The position numbers were made by a program, and so were the translations under genes. From Mesorhizobium sp. CA14 (GTDB lineage Bacteria; Pseudomonadota; Alphaproteobacteria; Rhizobiales; Rhizobiaceae): DNA of 64,000 bases. Positions 45,707 through 55,721 of this stretch are shown piece after piece; position 1 is the stretch's first letter, and each line of letters begins with the position of its first letter. The notes under the pieces are model-generated. The model was given only the letters and a program-made list of their open reading frames with translations. It searched no databases and was not told the DNA's origin. Location: assembly GCF_020165195.1 (NCBI RefSeq), contig NZ_JAIUHR010000004.1, positions 186,001 through 250,000 of the forward strand, read 5' to 3'.

Positions 45707-46885
45707 ATGCAATTGCGCATTCTTCCGCCTTTCGACAGCATTCTGGGATTGGTGCTGGTCCTGCTTTGCTCCATTCCGGCGAACGCGCAACTTTTCGAGA
45801 CCAAGGCGACGCAGGCGTTCATGATCGATGCCGACACCGGCACCGTGCTCTTCGCCAAGGACCCCGACAAGCCGATCCCGCCGGCCTCGATGGCCAAGCT
45901 GATGACGATGGAAATGGTCTTCAACGCCATCAAGTCGAAGCGGATCGCGCTCGACGACACTTTTGTCGTCAGCGAAAACGCCTGGCGCACCGGCGGCGCG
46001 CCGTCCGGAACCTCGACCATGTTCGCCAAGCTCAAATCCGGGGTCCGCGTCGAGGATCTGATCCAGGGCGTCACCGTGCAGGCTGCCAATGACGGCTGTA
46101 TCGTGCTGGCCGAGGGCATGGCGGGCTCGGAAGCGAATTTCGCCGCGCAGATGACCGATCGTGCCCGTCAGCTCGGCCTCTCGAAATCGACCTTCGTCAA
46201 TTCGACCGGCCTGCCGGCCGACGGGCAGCAGACGACGGTGCGGGAACTGGCGATGCTGGCGCTGCATCTGTGGCGCGACTATCCGGAGTTCTTCCACTAT
46301 TACGGCCAGCCGGACTTCACATGGAACAAGATATCGCAGAGGAACCGCAATCCGCTGATCGCCATGGGCATCGAGGCCGATGGCTTCGTGGCAGGCGCCA
46401 GCGAGCAGGCGGGCTTCGGCCTGGTCGGCACCGTCAGTCACAACGGCACGCGCGTGATCGCCGCTCTCAGCGGACTGGCCAATGACCGCGAACGCTCCGA
46501 AGAGGCGCGCAAGCTGCTCGAATGGGGATCGCGGTCATTCCAGAAGACCGAGATCTTCGCCAAGGACGAGGTGGTCGGGGAAGCACAGGTCTTCGGCGGC
46601 GCCAAATCCGGCCTGGCCTTGAAAGCCAAAGGTCCCGTGGACATCTTTTTGCCGATAGCCAATCGCGACAAGCTGACCGCCAGAATCGTCTACCAAGGTC
46701 CGGTGTCGGCACCGGTCGAGGAGGGGCAACCTGTCGGAGAACTGCGCGTTTGGATAGGCGAGACGCTGAGCCAGCAGACGCCGCTCTATGCCGCCGAGTC
46801 GGTAAAGGTGGGCACGCTGCCGCAGCGCGCGCTCGACGCGGCCAAGGAACTCGCTGTCGGCTGGCTGCGTCAGAAACATTTGTGA
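45707..46885 (+). CDS. D-alanyl-D-alanine carboxypeptidase family protein (PBP5-like) with altered active-site motifs
   Basis: This is a 392-residue protein with a signal peptide (SIPANA-QL), an S11 peptidase domain and a C-terminal PBP5-like beta domain (about 280-370). The nucleophile motif SxxK is intact (SMAKLM). The second motif SxN is AAN (QAANDGC), and the third, KTG, reads VAG in EADGFVAGASEQAGFG. Either this rhizobial branch uses a variant mechanism or the protein binds rather than hydrolyses muropeptides. The start is uncertain (ATG 45692 or 45707), with no strong ribosome-binding site. tmk follows. Confidence 0.88.
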   Translation: MQLRILPPFDSILGLVLVLLCSIPANAQLFETKATQAFMIDADTGTVLFAKDPDKPIPPASMAKLMTMEMVFNAIKSKRIALDDTFVVSENAWRTGGAPSGTSTMFAKLKSGVRVEDLIQGVTVQAANDGCIVLAEGMAGSEANFAAQMTDRARQLGLSKSTFVNSTGLPADGQQTTVRELAMLALHLWRDYPEFFHYYGQPDFTWNKISQRNRNPLIAMGIEADGFVAGASEQAGFGLVGTVSHNGTRVIAALSGLANDRERSEEARKLLEWGSRSFQKTEIFAKDEVVGEAQVFGGAKSGLALKAKGPVDIFLPIANRDKLTARIVYQGPVSAPVEEGQPVGELRVWIGETLSQQTPLYAAESVKVGTLPQRALDAAKELAVGWLRQKHL

Positions 46886-46957
46886 ACGGGCAAGTTCGTG
46901 GACCTTTTGTCGGACGGGAGCTATGACAGCGGCCAGCGCGAGCAGAGGCAATCTCGA

Positions 46958-47632
46958 TTGGCGAGCGGATTTTTCATCACCTTCGAGGGCGGCGAAGGAG
47001 CAGGCAAGTCGACGCAGATCGAGCGGCTGGCGCGGCGCATGCGCGCCAAGAAATACGAGGTCCTGGTCAGCCGCGAACCGGGTGGATCGCCCGGCGCCGA
47101 GGCCGTAAGGCATGTGCTTCTGTCGGGAGCGGCCGAGCCGTTCGGCCCGAAGATGGAGGCGATCCTGTTCGCCGCCGCGCGCTCCGACCATGTCGAGCAG
47201 GTCATCCGGCCGGCGGTCGAGCGCGGCTCGATCGTGCTGTGCGACCGTTTCATCGATTCCTCTCGCGTCTACCAGGGCGTCACCGGCGGGCTCGATGCCG
47301 ATTTCATGAAGGCGCTGGAGGCGGTGGCCATCAACGGCATGATGCCCGACATGACGCTGATCTTCGACATCGATCCCGCTGAAGGCCTGAAGCGGGCCGC
47401 CGCGCGGCGCGGCGCCGGTGACGCGGCCGATCGCTTCGAGAAGGAGACTTTGGCCATCCACCGGCGACGGCGCGAGGCTTTCCTGGCGATCGCCGCGGCC
47501 GAACCGGAGCGATGCGTCGTTATCGACGCCTCCGCCGATCCCGATACGGTGGAGAATGTCGTCACCGCCGCCGTCTTCGCAGCGCTGGAAGAGCGGATGC
47601 CGGCGCAAAGGATTGAGACGGCGCCGGCATGA
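46958..47632 (+). CDS. tmk: Thymidylate kinase
   Basis: The ~224-residue enzyme phosphorylates dTMP to dTDP. Motifs are the P-loop [11 protein letters not shown], the DR(F/Y) motif CDRFIDSS, and the LID-like region [12 protein letters not shown]. The TTG at 46958 is preferred because AGAGG lies 9 bases upstream and the protein then starts [13 protein letters not shown] as in relatives; a GTG at 46898 would add 20 residues. Its stop overlaps holB (ATGA). Confidence 0.93.
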   Translation: MASGFFITFEGGEGAGKSTQIERLARRMRAKKYEVLVSREPGGSPGAEAVRHVLLSGAAEPFGPKMEAILFAAARSDHVEQVIRPAVERGSIVLCDRFIDSSRVYQGVTGGLDADFMKALEAVAINGMMPDMTLIFDIDPAEGLKRAAARRGAGDAADRFEKETLAIHRRRREAFLAIAAAEPERCVVIDASADPDTVENVVTAAVFAALEERMPAQRIETAPA

Positions 47633-48684
47633 TCTTCGAACGCATCGCCCCCGAACAGCACGACACGCTGGACGGCGTGCCCGAGCCCGCCGAAACGCCG
47701 CGGCTGATCGGCCACGCGACGGCGGCAGGGATGCTTGCCAGCGCCTACCGCACCGGCAAGCTGCCGCATGCGCTGATTTTCGCCGGGCCCCAAGGCATCG
47801 GCAAGGCGACGCTGGCGTTCCACATGGCGCATCATCTTCTGAGATATCCGGATTTCAAGACGGCGCCCGACACGCTTGCCGTTCCCGATCCGGCCTCATC
47901 GCTGTTTCGCCAGATCGCCACCGGGGCGCATCCTTCAGTGCTGCATCTCACCCGTCCGGCCAACGACAAGACCAAGAGCTTCAAGACGGTGCTGACCGTC
48001 GATGAGATCCGCAAGGTCAGCCGCTTCCTGTCGATGACCTCGCATGACGGCAGCTACCGCGTCGTCATCGTCGATCCGGCCGACGACATGAACACCAACG
48101 CCGCCAATGCCTTGCTCAAGAATCTCGAAGAGCCGCCGGCGCGTACTTTGTTCATTCTTGTCGTGCATGCGCCAGGCAGCCTGTTGCCGACGATCCGCTC
48201 GCGCTGCCAGGTGGTGCGGCTGGCGCCTTTGGCCGCCGACGAGCTGATGGCGGTGCTGGAAAATGTCGAGCCGCCGCCGCCGGACGATCCGGCCGCGCGC
48301 GCCGCGCTGGCCGAGCGGGCAGGGGGCAGCGCCCGCAACGCGATCCTGCTTACTCAGTATGGCGGGCTGGAGATCGCGGGAGCGCTCGACGCGCTGGTGG
48401 CGGCCAGGAAGCCCGACATTGCCGGCGCCCACCGTCTTGCCGAGGCCGTGGCGGGACGCGACCAGGCGATCCAGTTTGACATCTTCAACCGCCGCGCGCT
48501 CGACCTGCTTTCGGCCGCCGCCAGCGAAGCGGCGCTGTCCGGCAATCTCGCTCGGGCCAAAACCCTGTCCGAGGCTTGGCACGAGGCGTTGAACACGATA
48601 TCTGAGGCCGAGACCTACAACCTCGACAAGAAGCAGCACGCCCTGACCATGATCGACCGCCTGAATTCTGCGATGCGAATGTGA
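47629..48684 (+). CDS. holB: DNA polymerase III subunit delta'
   Basis: The 351-residue clamp-loader subunit has a modified P-loop ([10 protein letters not shown]) and the AAA+ sensor and helical regions [21 protein letters not shown] and LPTIRSRCQ. The SRC motif (RSRCQVVRL) is diagnostic of clamp loaders. It overlaps tmk by 4 bases. The tmk-holB-metG-tatD order is conserved in many bacteria. Confidence 0.94.
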   Translation: MIFERIAPEQHDTLDGVPEPAETPRLIGHATAAGMLASAYRTGKLPHALIFAGPQGIGKATLAFHMAHHLLRYPDFKTAPDTLAVPDPASSLFRQIATGAHPSVLHLTRPANDKTKSFKTVLTVDEIRKVSRFLSMTSHDGSYRVVIVDPADDMNTNAANALLKNLEEPPARTLFILVVHAPGSLLPTIRSRCQVVRLAPLAADELMAVLENVEPPPPDDPAARAALAERAGGSARNAILLTQYGGLEIAGALDALVAARKPDIAGAHRLAEAVAGRDQAIQFDIFNRRALDLLSAAASEAALSGNLARAKTLSEAWHEALNTISEAETYNLDKKQHALTMIDRLNSAMRM

Positions 48685-48811
48685 CGGCTTGTTCGATGCA
48701 TGCCGTTGGCCCAGTTTTGGGCGGCATGCATTGGCCTCGGGATGGCAATCGACGTTCCGATGCGATATCCACCGCCACAACTCACATTCAGATATTCATG
48801 ACGGTTCATTC

Positions 48812-50356
48812 ATGTCACGCGACACATTCTACATCACGACCGCGATCTCCTACCCGAACGGCAAGCCGCATATCGGCCATGCCTATGAGCTGATCGCCAC
48901 CGACGCGCTTGCGCGCTTCCAGCGGCTCGATGGCAGGCAAGTCTTCTTCCTGACCGGCACCGACGAACACGGCATCAAGATGCTGCAGACGGCCCGCAAG
49001 GAAGACATCACGGCGCGTGAGCTCGCCGACCGCAACTCGGCCGATTTCAGGCGCATGGCGAGCGCGCTCAACGCGTCCAACGACGATTTCATCCGCACCA
49101 CCGAGGAGCGCCATTATGCGTCCTCGCAGGCGATCTGGAAGGCGATGGCCGCCAATGGCGACATCTACAAGGGCGGCTATGCCGGCTGGTATTCGGTGCG
49201 CGACGAGGCCTATTACGGCGAGGAGGAGACCGAGGTCCGCGGCGACAATATCCGCTATGGCCCGCAGGGAACGCCGGTGGAATGGGTCGAGGAAGAGAGC
49301 TATTTCTTCCGGCTGTCGGCCTACCAGGACAGACTGATCGCGCTTTACGAGAGCCAGCCCGATTTCATCGGCCCAGCCGAGCGCCGCAACGAGGTGATGA
49401 GCTTCGTCAAATCGGGGCTGAAGGATTTGTCGGTCTCGCGCACCACTTTCGACTGGGGCGTGCCGGTGCCGGGCGACGAAAAGCACGTGATGTATGTGTG
49501 GGTCGATGCCTTGACCAATTACATCACCGGCGTCGGCTATCCAAATGAAAACGATGAGAAATGGCGCTTTTGGCCAGCGGACGCGCACATCATCGGCAAG
49601 GACATCGTGCGCTTCCACGCCGTCTATTGGCCGGCCTTCCTGATGTCGGCGGGGATCCCGCTGCCGAAGCGCATCTTCGGCCACGGCTTCCTGTTCAACC
49701 GCGGCGAGAAGATGTCGAAGTCGGTTGGCAACGTCATCGACCCGTTCACGATGGTGGAACACTACGGCGTCGACCAGGTGCGCTACTTCTTTTTGCGCGA
49801 GGTGCCGTTCGGCCAGGATGGCAACTACAGCCATGAAGCGATCGTCAACCGGACCAATGCCGACCTCGCCAACGGCCTCGGCAATCTGGCGCAGCGCTCG
49901 CTGTCGATGATTGCCAAGAACTGCGGCGGCGCCGTGCCGAAGCGCGGCGAACTAACCGAAGCCGACACGGCGATCCTCGACCAGGCGGTCGAAGCGCTGG
50001 CCGTTTCGCGCCGGGCGATGGCGGAGCAGGGTATCCATCTGGCGCTGGCGGCGATTTTTGGCGTGGTTGCGGAAGCGGACCGCTATTTCGCGTCCCAGGA
50101 ACCATGGGCGCTGCGCAAAACCAATCCGGAGCGCATGGAAACCGTGCTGTGGACCACGGCCGAGGTGGTTCGGCGGGTGACGCTGCTTTGCCAGCCGTTC
50201 ATTCCAGGGTCGGCCGCCAAGCTGCTCGACCTGTTGGCCGTGCCCGCTGAGAGCCGCGCTTTCGAGCACGTCCATGCCGACCACGCGCTGGAGCCGGGCA
50301 CTGCCTTGCCGGCGCCGGAGGGCGTGTTTCCGCGTTATGTCGAGCAGAGCGCCTGA
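48812..50356 (+). CDS. metG: Methionyl-tRNA synthetase
   Basis: The 514-residue class I synthetase has the HIGH motif (PHIGHAYE), KMSKS ([10 protein letters not shown]) and the WxxFLM-type anticodon region. The start at 48812 places [16 protein letters not shown] at the N-terminus as in the family; upstream in-frame codons are not conserved-looking. It is the short form without a C-terminal EMAP-type tRNA-binding domain. It overlaps tatD (TGATG). Confidence 0.96.
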   Translation: MSRDTFYITTAISYPNGKPHIGHAYELIATDALARFQRLDGRQVFFLTGTDEHGIKMLQTARKEDITARELADRNSADFRRMASALNASNDDFIRTTEERHYASSQAIWKAMAANGDIYKGGYAGWYSVRDEAYYGEEETEVRGDNIRYGPQGTPVEWVEEESYFFRLSAYQDRLIALYESQPDFIGPAERRNEVMSFVKSGLKDLSVSRTTFDWGVPVPGDEKHVMYVWVDALTNYITGVGYPNENDEKWRFWPADAHIIGKDIVRFHAVYWPAFLMSAGIPLPKRIFGHGFLFNRGEKMSKSVGNVIDPFTMVEHYGVDQVRYFFLREVPFGQDGNYSHEAIVNRTNADLANGLGNLAQRSLSMIAKNCGGAVPKRGELTEADTAILDQAVEALAVSRRAMAEQGIHLALAAIFGVVAEADRYFASQEPWALRKTNPERMETVLWTTAEVVRRVTLLCQPFIPGSAAKLLDLLAVPAESRAFEHVHADHALEPGTALPAPEGVFPRYVEQSA

Positions 50357-51150
50357 TGCTGGTCGACAGCCATTGCCATCTCGACTTTCCGGACTTCGCC
50401 GAGGAGCGGGCGGCTGTCGTCGCCCGCGCTCTCGCCGCTGGGATCGGTCGCATGGTGACGATCTCGACGCGCGTGAGGCGATTTCAGCAGGTCCTTGAAA
50501 TCGCTGAATCTTTCAATGAGGTTTATTGCTCTGTCGGCACCCATCCGCACAATGCGGCGGAAGAGCTGGACGTCACCACTGACGAGCTGGTGCGGCTTTC
50601 CGGCCATCCCAAGGTGGTGGCGATCGGCGAGGCCGGGCTCGATTATTACTATGACAAGGCGCCGCGCGATGCGCAGGCGCAAGGCTTTCGCACCCACATC
50701 GCCGCCGCGCGCCGGACCGGCCTGCCGCTGGTCATCCATGCGCGCGATGCCGACGAGGACATGGCGGCAATCCTCGAGGACGAAACAAGGAAGGGCGCCT
50801 TCCCCTTCATCCTGCATTGTTTTTCGTCGGGACGCAGGCTGGCTGAAGTCGGCGTGGCCCTGGGCGGCTATGTCTCCTTCTCCGGTATCCTAACCTTCAA
50901 GAACTCCGCCGAACTGCGCGCCATTGCCGCCGATGTGCCGCGCCACCGGTTGCTGGTCGAGACCGACGCGCCCTACCTTGCGCCGGTCCCGCATCGCGGC
51001 AAACGCAACGAGCCGGCTTATGTGGCGAACACGGCCAAGGTGCTCGCCGAGACCATCGGCGTCAGCGAGGCCGAGATCGCCGATATCACCACCGGGAACT
51101 TCTTCAGGCTGTTCACCAAAATGCCGCGTCCCGAAACGGCTGCGGGCTGA
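50356..51150 (+). CDS. TatD-family metal-dependent hydrolase (3'-5' DNase/RNase)
   Basis: The 264-residue TIM-barrel hydrolase has the metal motif DSHCHLDF, then GEAGLDYYYD, LVIHARDADEDM, FILHCFSSG and the final metal-binding Asp in LLVETDAPYLAP. TatD enzymes digest single-stranded DNA or tRNA ends. It is coupled to metG by the TGATG overlap and lies 3 bases upstream of the MBL hydrolase. Confidence 0.93.
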   Translation: MLVDSHCHLDFPDFAEERAAVVARALAAGIGRMVTISTRVRRFQQVLEIAESFNEVYCSVGTHPHNAAEELDVTTDELVRLSGHPKVVAIGEAGLDYYYDKAPRDAQAQGFRTHIAAARRTGLPLVIHARDADEDMAAILEDETRKGAFPFILHCFSSGRRLAEVGVALGGYVSFSGILTFKNSAELRAIAADVPRHRLLVETDAPYLAPVPHRGKRNEPAYVANTAKVLAETIGVSEAEIADITTGNFFRLFTKMPRPETAAG

Positions 51151-51153
51151 AGC

Positions 51154-51975
51154 ATGAGCGAGCGGCTGCGCTTTACCGTTCTTGGCTGCGGCTCATCGCC
51201 CGGCACGCCGCGCATCACCGGCGATTGGGGCAATTGCGACTCCAAGAACCCGAAGAACCGGCGCATGCGCACGGCCGCCCTGGTCGAGCGGATTGCCGCC
51301 AATGGCGCGCGCACGACGGTCGTCATCGACACCGGGCCGGATTTCCGCGAGCAGATGCTGCTGGCCTCGGTCAAGCGCATCGACGCGGTCGTCTACACGC
51401 ATCCGCATGCCGACCACATCCACGGCATCGACGATCTGCGCGGCTATGTGCTCGAGCAACGCCGTCGCATCGACATCCATGCCGACGAGCCGACCATGCT
51501 GCGGCTGCGCCAGGCGTTCGGCTATTGCTTCGAGACGCCACCCGGCAGTTCCTATCCGCCGATCGTCGAGGCCCACATCATCGATCACGCGAGTCCGGTC
51601 GTGATCGAAGGCGAGGGGGGCGCCCTCACCCTTGAGCCGCTGCCGCAGTTCCATGGCGATATCATCTCGCTCGGCTTCCGTATCGGCGGGCTTGCCTATT
51701 GCCCTGATATCAGCGGCTTCCCGGACGCCACCGTTGAGCGTTTGCGCGGCCTCGATATGCTGGTGATCGATGCGCTGCAGTACAACACCCATCCCAGCCA
51801 TCTGTCGCTCGGCCAGGCGCTGGAATGGATTGAAAAGCTGGCGCCAAGGAATGCCGTGCTGACGCATATGCATGTGCCGCTCGACTATGCCGTCGTAATG
51901 GCCGAGACGCCGGAGCACGTGGCGCCGGCCTATGACGGCATGGTGATCGAAATTCCTTACGAGTCAGAACGATAG
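51154..51975 (+). CDS. MBL-fold hydrolase, PhnP-like phosphodiesterase type
   Basis: The 273-residue protein begins LRFTVLGCGSSPGTPR and has the MBL motif THPHADHIHGID. Later ligands are in FHGD and HMHVPLDY. The layout fits PhnP/RNase-Z-like phosphodiesterases that act on cyclic ribose phosphates or similar esters. A rhizobial gene of this kind usually closes the tmk-holB-metG-tatD run. No terminator is visible after it. Confidence 0.88.
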   Translation: MSERLRFTVLGCGSSPGTPRITGDWGNCDSKNPKNRRMRTAALVERIAANGARTTVVIDTGPDFREQMLLASVKRIDAVVYTHPHADHIHGIDDLRGYVLEQRRRIDIHADEPTMLRLRQAFGYCFETPPGSSYPPIVEAHIIDHASPVVIEGEGGALTLEPLPQFHGDIISLGFRIGGLAYCPDISGFPDATVERLRGLDMLVIDALQYNTHPSHLSLGQALEWIEKLAPRNAVLTHMHVPLDYAVVMAETPEHVAPAYDGMVIEIPYESER

Positions 51976-52286
51976 CGACAGCTGTTCGGTCGGCGCCGCA
52001 GTTCGTCTGTCGAACCTTCTGCTGCGATCTCGAAGTCGAAACGCTACCGCGGAGTTTGTCGCCGTCAGCATATGCGGCCGACGAGTTAGTTCCATAATCT
52101 ATCTTATGCGACTTTCTGACGTGGGCACGGAGATGTCGAAAGCGCGATGTCCCTGCTCGCTAGCCGCACGATGGTGTTGCGCATTGACGGGTACGAGTAG
52201 GAGTCGTCCCTCGTTGCGGCAGCAAGTGTTCGGAACTCAATCGCCGAACCTCGCGTTGGCCTGGTGAGCGGTTTGAGGACCTTTGC
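51976..52286. other. Intergenic stretch with no supported gene
   Basis: The 311 bases between the MBL hydrolase and the alpha/beta hydrolase contain only short frames with no ribosome-binding site. No repeat copy or hairpin terminator is apparent. It presumably holds the hydrolase promoter. Confidence 0.5.
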
Positions 52287-53129
52287 ATGCGTTCACGGAT
52301 TGAGTTGGCAAGCGGCACGGAATTGTCTTTCCTCACGGCTGGAGAGCCCTCCAAACCGGCTCTTCTGCTTCTTCACGGTTTTCCGAGTTCCTCCAGGACC
52401 TTTCGCCACGTTATTCCCGCATTGTCGAAGGTGGCTTATGTGGTTGCTCCCGACCTGCCCGGGTTCGGCATGTCCAATGCTCTGCCCGACCCGTCCTTTG
52501 ATGGTTTTGCCGATGCGATGTCGGAGTTGCTCGGCCACCTCTCGGTCGGGCCCCGCTACATCTACCTTCATGACTTTGGCGCGCCGGTCGGGCTGCGGAT
52601 AGCCATGCAGGCTCCCGATGCGGTGCTGGGCTTGATCATCCAGAACGCCAACGCCCATCGGAGCGGAATGGGGCCATCATGGAAGGCGACGCAGGACTTT
52701 TGGGCCAATCCGAACGCCGACAATGAAGCGAAAGCCACCGCGCATCTGACCTTCGAGGGCACGCGCGACCAGTATGTGGCAGGTGTTCCCGACGATGTGG
52801 CCGCACAAATTCCGGACGAGAACTGGGAGGAAGACTGGCGCGTGATGCAGCGCCCCGGACGCATGGAGACGCAACGCGCGCTCATTGCGGACTATGGCAA
52901 TTACGTCGCTCACTTCGACGCAATTGCCGACTATCTGCGGCGCAGGCAGCCCCGCGCCTTGATGCTGTGGGGCCGGCACGACACGTTCTTCGACCTGGCA
53001 GAGACGCTGTCATGGATGCAGGCCCTGCCGAGGATGGAAGCACACATTCTCGACGGGCCTCATTTCCTGCTGGAAACGCATGCCAACCAAGCTGCGTCGC
53101 TGATGGTCGACTTCCTGGAACGGCAATAG
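52287..53129 (+). CDS. Alpha/beta hydrolase, epoxide hydrolase / haloalkane dehalogenase type
   Basis: The 280-residue protein has the oxyanion motif HGFPSSS. The nucleophile elbow HDFGAPVG carries an Asp as in epoxide hydrolases and haloalkane dehalogenases, not a Ser. A late acid lies in LWGRHDTFF, and the catalytic His is in DGPHFLLE. The substrate is unknown. No signal peptide is present. It is followed 194 bases later by the ureohydrolase gene. Confidence 0.87.
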   Translation: MRSRIELASGTELSFLTAGEPSKPALLLLHGFPSSSRTFRHVIPALSKVAYVVAPDLPGFGMSNALPDPSFDGFADAMSELLGHLSVGPRYIYLHDFGAPVGLRIAMQAPDAVLGLIIQNANAHRSGMGPSWKATQDFWANPNADNEAKATAHLTFEGTRDQYVAGVPDDVAAQIPDENWEEDWRVMQRPGRMETQRALIADYGNYVAHFDAIADYLRRRQPRALMLWGRHDTFFDLAETLSWMQALPRMEAHILDGPHFLLETHANQAASLMVDFLERQ

Positions 53130-53323
53130 AACAGGCCTTGAGTCTGGCCGACCTGAACGCCGGCCGACTCCTGGGCTACATTGTCCGGCATCAATATTCT
53201 GGCCGTTGCTGTAACCCCACTGTGTTGCGCGAGATGCGAATTGTCGCAAAACTCCAGGCCGAAGCAACTACCCTGCCCAAAGCTCCCATCGCGCCGCGGC
53301 GCAACAATGAAAGCATCCAGAAA

Positions 53324-54238
53324 ATGACCGCCTCGCCTTCCTTTCTCGGCTTTCCCGATCGCCTCGCCGACGGGTGTGTGCCGCGAGCCGTGATCTTCGG
53401 GGCGGGTCATGGAAGCACCTATCGCGGCCAGGACAGCAGCGGCCATGCCTTGGCCGCTGACGCCATCCGAGCTGCAAGCCAAGATGACATTCCGCTGGTG
53501 GAGCACTGGGATTTCGACCTCGGCGGCCCGCTGTTCGACGGCGGACCGGTCTGCTGCGTCGATGCCGGCGACATCGCGACCACCATGCATGACAATGCTG
53601 GCAACCGGGCCCGCATCGAGGCGAAAACACGCGAAGCTCTGTCCCTGCCGTCCGTACCGGTCCTGCTTGGCGGCGATGACTCCGTCGTCATTCCGTTCCT
53701 GGCCGGCTTTGCTGATCACGGGCCAATCTGGATCCTGCAGATCGACGCCCATATCGACTGGCGCGACGAGGTGCATGGCGAACGCTACGGTTATTCGAGT
53801 CCGATGCGCCGGGCGAGCGAGATGGCGCATGTAGCCGGCATGGTGCAGGTCGGCCTGCGCAGCGTCGGCAGCGCACGCATCGGCGAAATTGAAGCGGCGC
53901 GGCGCTACGGCAGCCGCTTCGTCACGGCCCGCGAGGTTCACGCCCAGGGCGTCGAAGCCGCTTTGCGGCATATTCCGGAAGGCGCGCATGTCGTCGTCAC
54001 TTTCGACTGCGACAGCCTCGATCCCTCAATCATGCCCGGCGTCGCGGCGCGCACGCCTGGCGGCCTCACCTACACGCAGGCGATCGACCTGATCGCGGGG
54101 CTCGGCAAGCGGGCCAGCATTGCTGGATTCGACCTTGTCGAGCTTTATCCTCCCGCCGATATTGACGGTCTGTCGGCCATCACCGCATCGCGGCTTCTTG
54201 CCAACGTGATCGGCACCATTGTCCGGCAGACCGGCTGA
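53324..54238 (+). CDS. Ureohydrolase (agmatinase/arginase family)
   Basis: The 304-residue enzyme has the binuclear Mn motifs in order: GGDDSV (usually GGDHS), DAHIDW and DCDSLDPS. The Asp in place of the first His ligand is a variation that could alter metal binding. Family members hydrolyse agmatine, arginine, guanidinobutyrate or related guanidines to urea. The ATG at 53324 fits the start of the fold, but upstream in-frame ATG codons (for example 53233) cannot be excluded. Confidence 0.85.
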   Translation: MTASPSFLGFPDRLADGCVPRAVIFGAGHGSTYRGQDSSGHALAADAIRAASQDDIPLVEHWDFDLGGPLFDGGPVCCVDAGDIATTMHDNAGNRARIEAKTREALSLPSVPVLLGGDDSVVIPFLAGFADHGPIWILQIDAHIDWRDEVHGERYGYSSPMRRASEMAHVAGMVQVGLRSVGSARIGEIEAARRYGSRFVTAREVHAQGVEAALRHIPEGAHVVVTFDCDSLDPSIMPGVAARTPGGLTYTQAIDLIAGLGKRASIAGFDLVELYPPADIDGLSAITASRLLANVIGTIVRQTG

Positions 54239-54254
54239 GATCCGATCGGATGGT

Positions 54255-54665
54255 CTAGAAAAAGCTGTTCAGAAACGCCGATGCCTCGTCTGAAACACCA
54301 ACGATCTTGTTGGTTGCCTGACGGTAGAATTTGAAGTTGAGCTCGGTCTCGGGCCGGCCGTCCTTCCAATCCTTGAAGCGCTTGAGCTCATTGCGACCCA
54401 AACGTCTCGCCGCTAAGGCGGTGCGGCGGACGGCAACGCTGACGCGCGGCGTCTGCCGTTCGAGATCCGGACGTCTGGGAGTGGCCTCGGAGGACGTCAC
54501 GACGCCGCGCGCGACAAGCCCCTGCCCGCCTTCGTTCTCGCTGGCGAACAGGAAGATGACGTCGCCCTCGGCGATGCGCTTGCCGCCATACATGGTTTTC
54601 TGGGCGGCGAACACGAACCTCTCCGCCGCCGGGTCCTCGATCTCGGCCTTGATGGCGTATGCCAT
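54255..54665 (-). CDS. Conserved hypothetical protein, possibly PUA/EVE-like
   Basis: This is a 136-residue cytosolic protein. A beta-rich core with EGDVIFLFASENEGGQGLVARGVVTS resembles EVE/PUA-like small beta-barrels that bind modified nucleotides, but this is pattern recognition only. Arg- and Lys-rich helices follow (RRLGRNELKRFKDWKDGR). The coding frame is supported by its length and its 3-base gap to the aldose epimerase gene on the same strand, so the two probably share a transcript. Confidence 0.65.
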   Translation of the reverse strand: MAYAIKAEIEDPAAERFVFAAQKTMYGGKRIAEGDVIFLFASENEGGQGLVARGVVTSSEATPRRPDLERQTPRVSVAVRRTALAARRLGRNELKRFKDWKDGRPETELNFKFYRQATNKIVGVSDEASAFLNSFF

Positions 54666-54668
54666 GCC

Positions 54669-55544
54669 CTATGGCTCCCGGCTGAGGCCGATCCGGTAAC
54701 TCAGCACGCGCCGGCCGGCCGGCTCGATCAGCATGACGCCCGGCTTGTCGGCGAACTCGCCGCCGAAATCGATGGGACTGGCGATGCCGTGCCAGGGCTC
54801 GATGCACAGGAAGGGCGCGCCGCCAGGCTTGGACCAGATGCCCAGCTCATTGAATCCCTGCCAGGACATCTCGATCGCCGGCCCGCGGCCGGCGGCGTAG
54901 CGCACGCTCTTGCTCACCGGCTTGTCAAAGATAACGGCGTCGTCGTCGAACAATCTTTCCGAAAGCGGCAGCGTCCTTCCCTCGATGGGCGTCGGTTGCG
55001 GGGCGGGCAGCAAAAGGCCGTCCTTTAGGCGGCGGACCGGCGCCGGCTCATTTTCGGCGAAGGTCAGCCGATAGGCTTCCTTCGGCAGTTCCGGCAACAG
55101 CGGCCAGTTGAACGCCGGATGCGCGCCGATCGAGGCCGGCAGCGCTTGGTCGCCGGTATTGGCGATCTCGAAGGTCACGCCGAGTTGCCGTGGTTTTAGC
55201 TCGTAGCCGATGGCGAGACGAAAGGCGAAGGGATAGTGCGTCCGGGTCTCGGCGTCGTCCGTCAGGACCAGTGTGCAGGAGGTAGGCCCCTGCTCCGCCC
55301 AGGCAAAGCCCCGGTCGCGGGCAAAGCCGTGCTGCGTCATCGGATAGGTTTGGCCGCGGTGCCGCAACTGGTCGCCTTTGAGCCGGCCGACGATCGGGAA
55401 CAGGACCGGCGAATGACGACGCCAGGCGGGGCCAGCTTGCCACAGAAGCTCGGTGCCGTCGCCATCGCGCAGCGAGACTAGTTCGGCCCCCTGCCCGACG
55501 ATGGTCACCGAAATACCGTCAGCGTGAAGCGTCAGCTGGTCCAT
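54669..55544 (-). CDS. Aldose-1-epimerase family protein
   Basis: The 291-residue protein of the galactose-mutarotase fold has PIVGRLKGDQLRHRGQTYPMTQHGFARDRGF with one active-site His, and IGAHPAFNWP with the second. IEPWHGIASP follows near the C-terminus. It resembles YeaD/LacX-type epimerases acting on hexoses or hexose-6-phosphates. The upstream gene is the PUA/EVE-like neighbour only in the downstream direction, so this gene leads the pair. Confidence 0.9.
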   Translation of the reverse strand: MDQLTLHADGISVTIVGQGAELVSLRDGDGTELLWQAGPAWRRHSPVLFPIVGRLKGDQLRHRGQTYPMTQHGFARDRGFAWAEQGPTSCTLVLTDDAETRTHYPFAFRLAIGYELKPRQLGVTFEIANTGDQALPASIGAHPAFNWPLLPELPKEAYRLTFAENEPAPVRRLKDGLLLPAPQPTPIEGRTLPLSERLFDDDAVIFDKPVSKSVRYAAGRGPAIEMSWQGFNELGIWSKPGGAPFLCIEPWHGIASPIDFGGEFADKPGVMLIEPAGRRVLSYRIGLSREP

Positions 55545-55656
55545 TGCGTCCTCGCAGCTGGCTGGGTTGGCCGGCAGGCTAGCAAAAGGCCGCGCGTGAA
55601 CTCAAGCGCGGCAGGCAGATCGCCCTCGGTCATGGACACTTTGGTGCGCAGTCGAC

Positions 55657-55689
55657 AAAAAATGGCCGGAGGTTTCCCTCCGGCCATTT
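55657..55689 (-). terminator. Rho-independent terminator of the BI-1 gene
   Basis: A perfect 13-bp stem AAATGGCCGGAGG / CCTCCGGCCATTT with a 4-base loop is followed on the minus strand by a run of T. It lies just downstream of the BI-1 stop codon. Confidence 0.94.
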
Positions 55690-55721
55690 CGAGGTCAGCA
55701 GCGTTACCGCTATGGTCCGGC

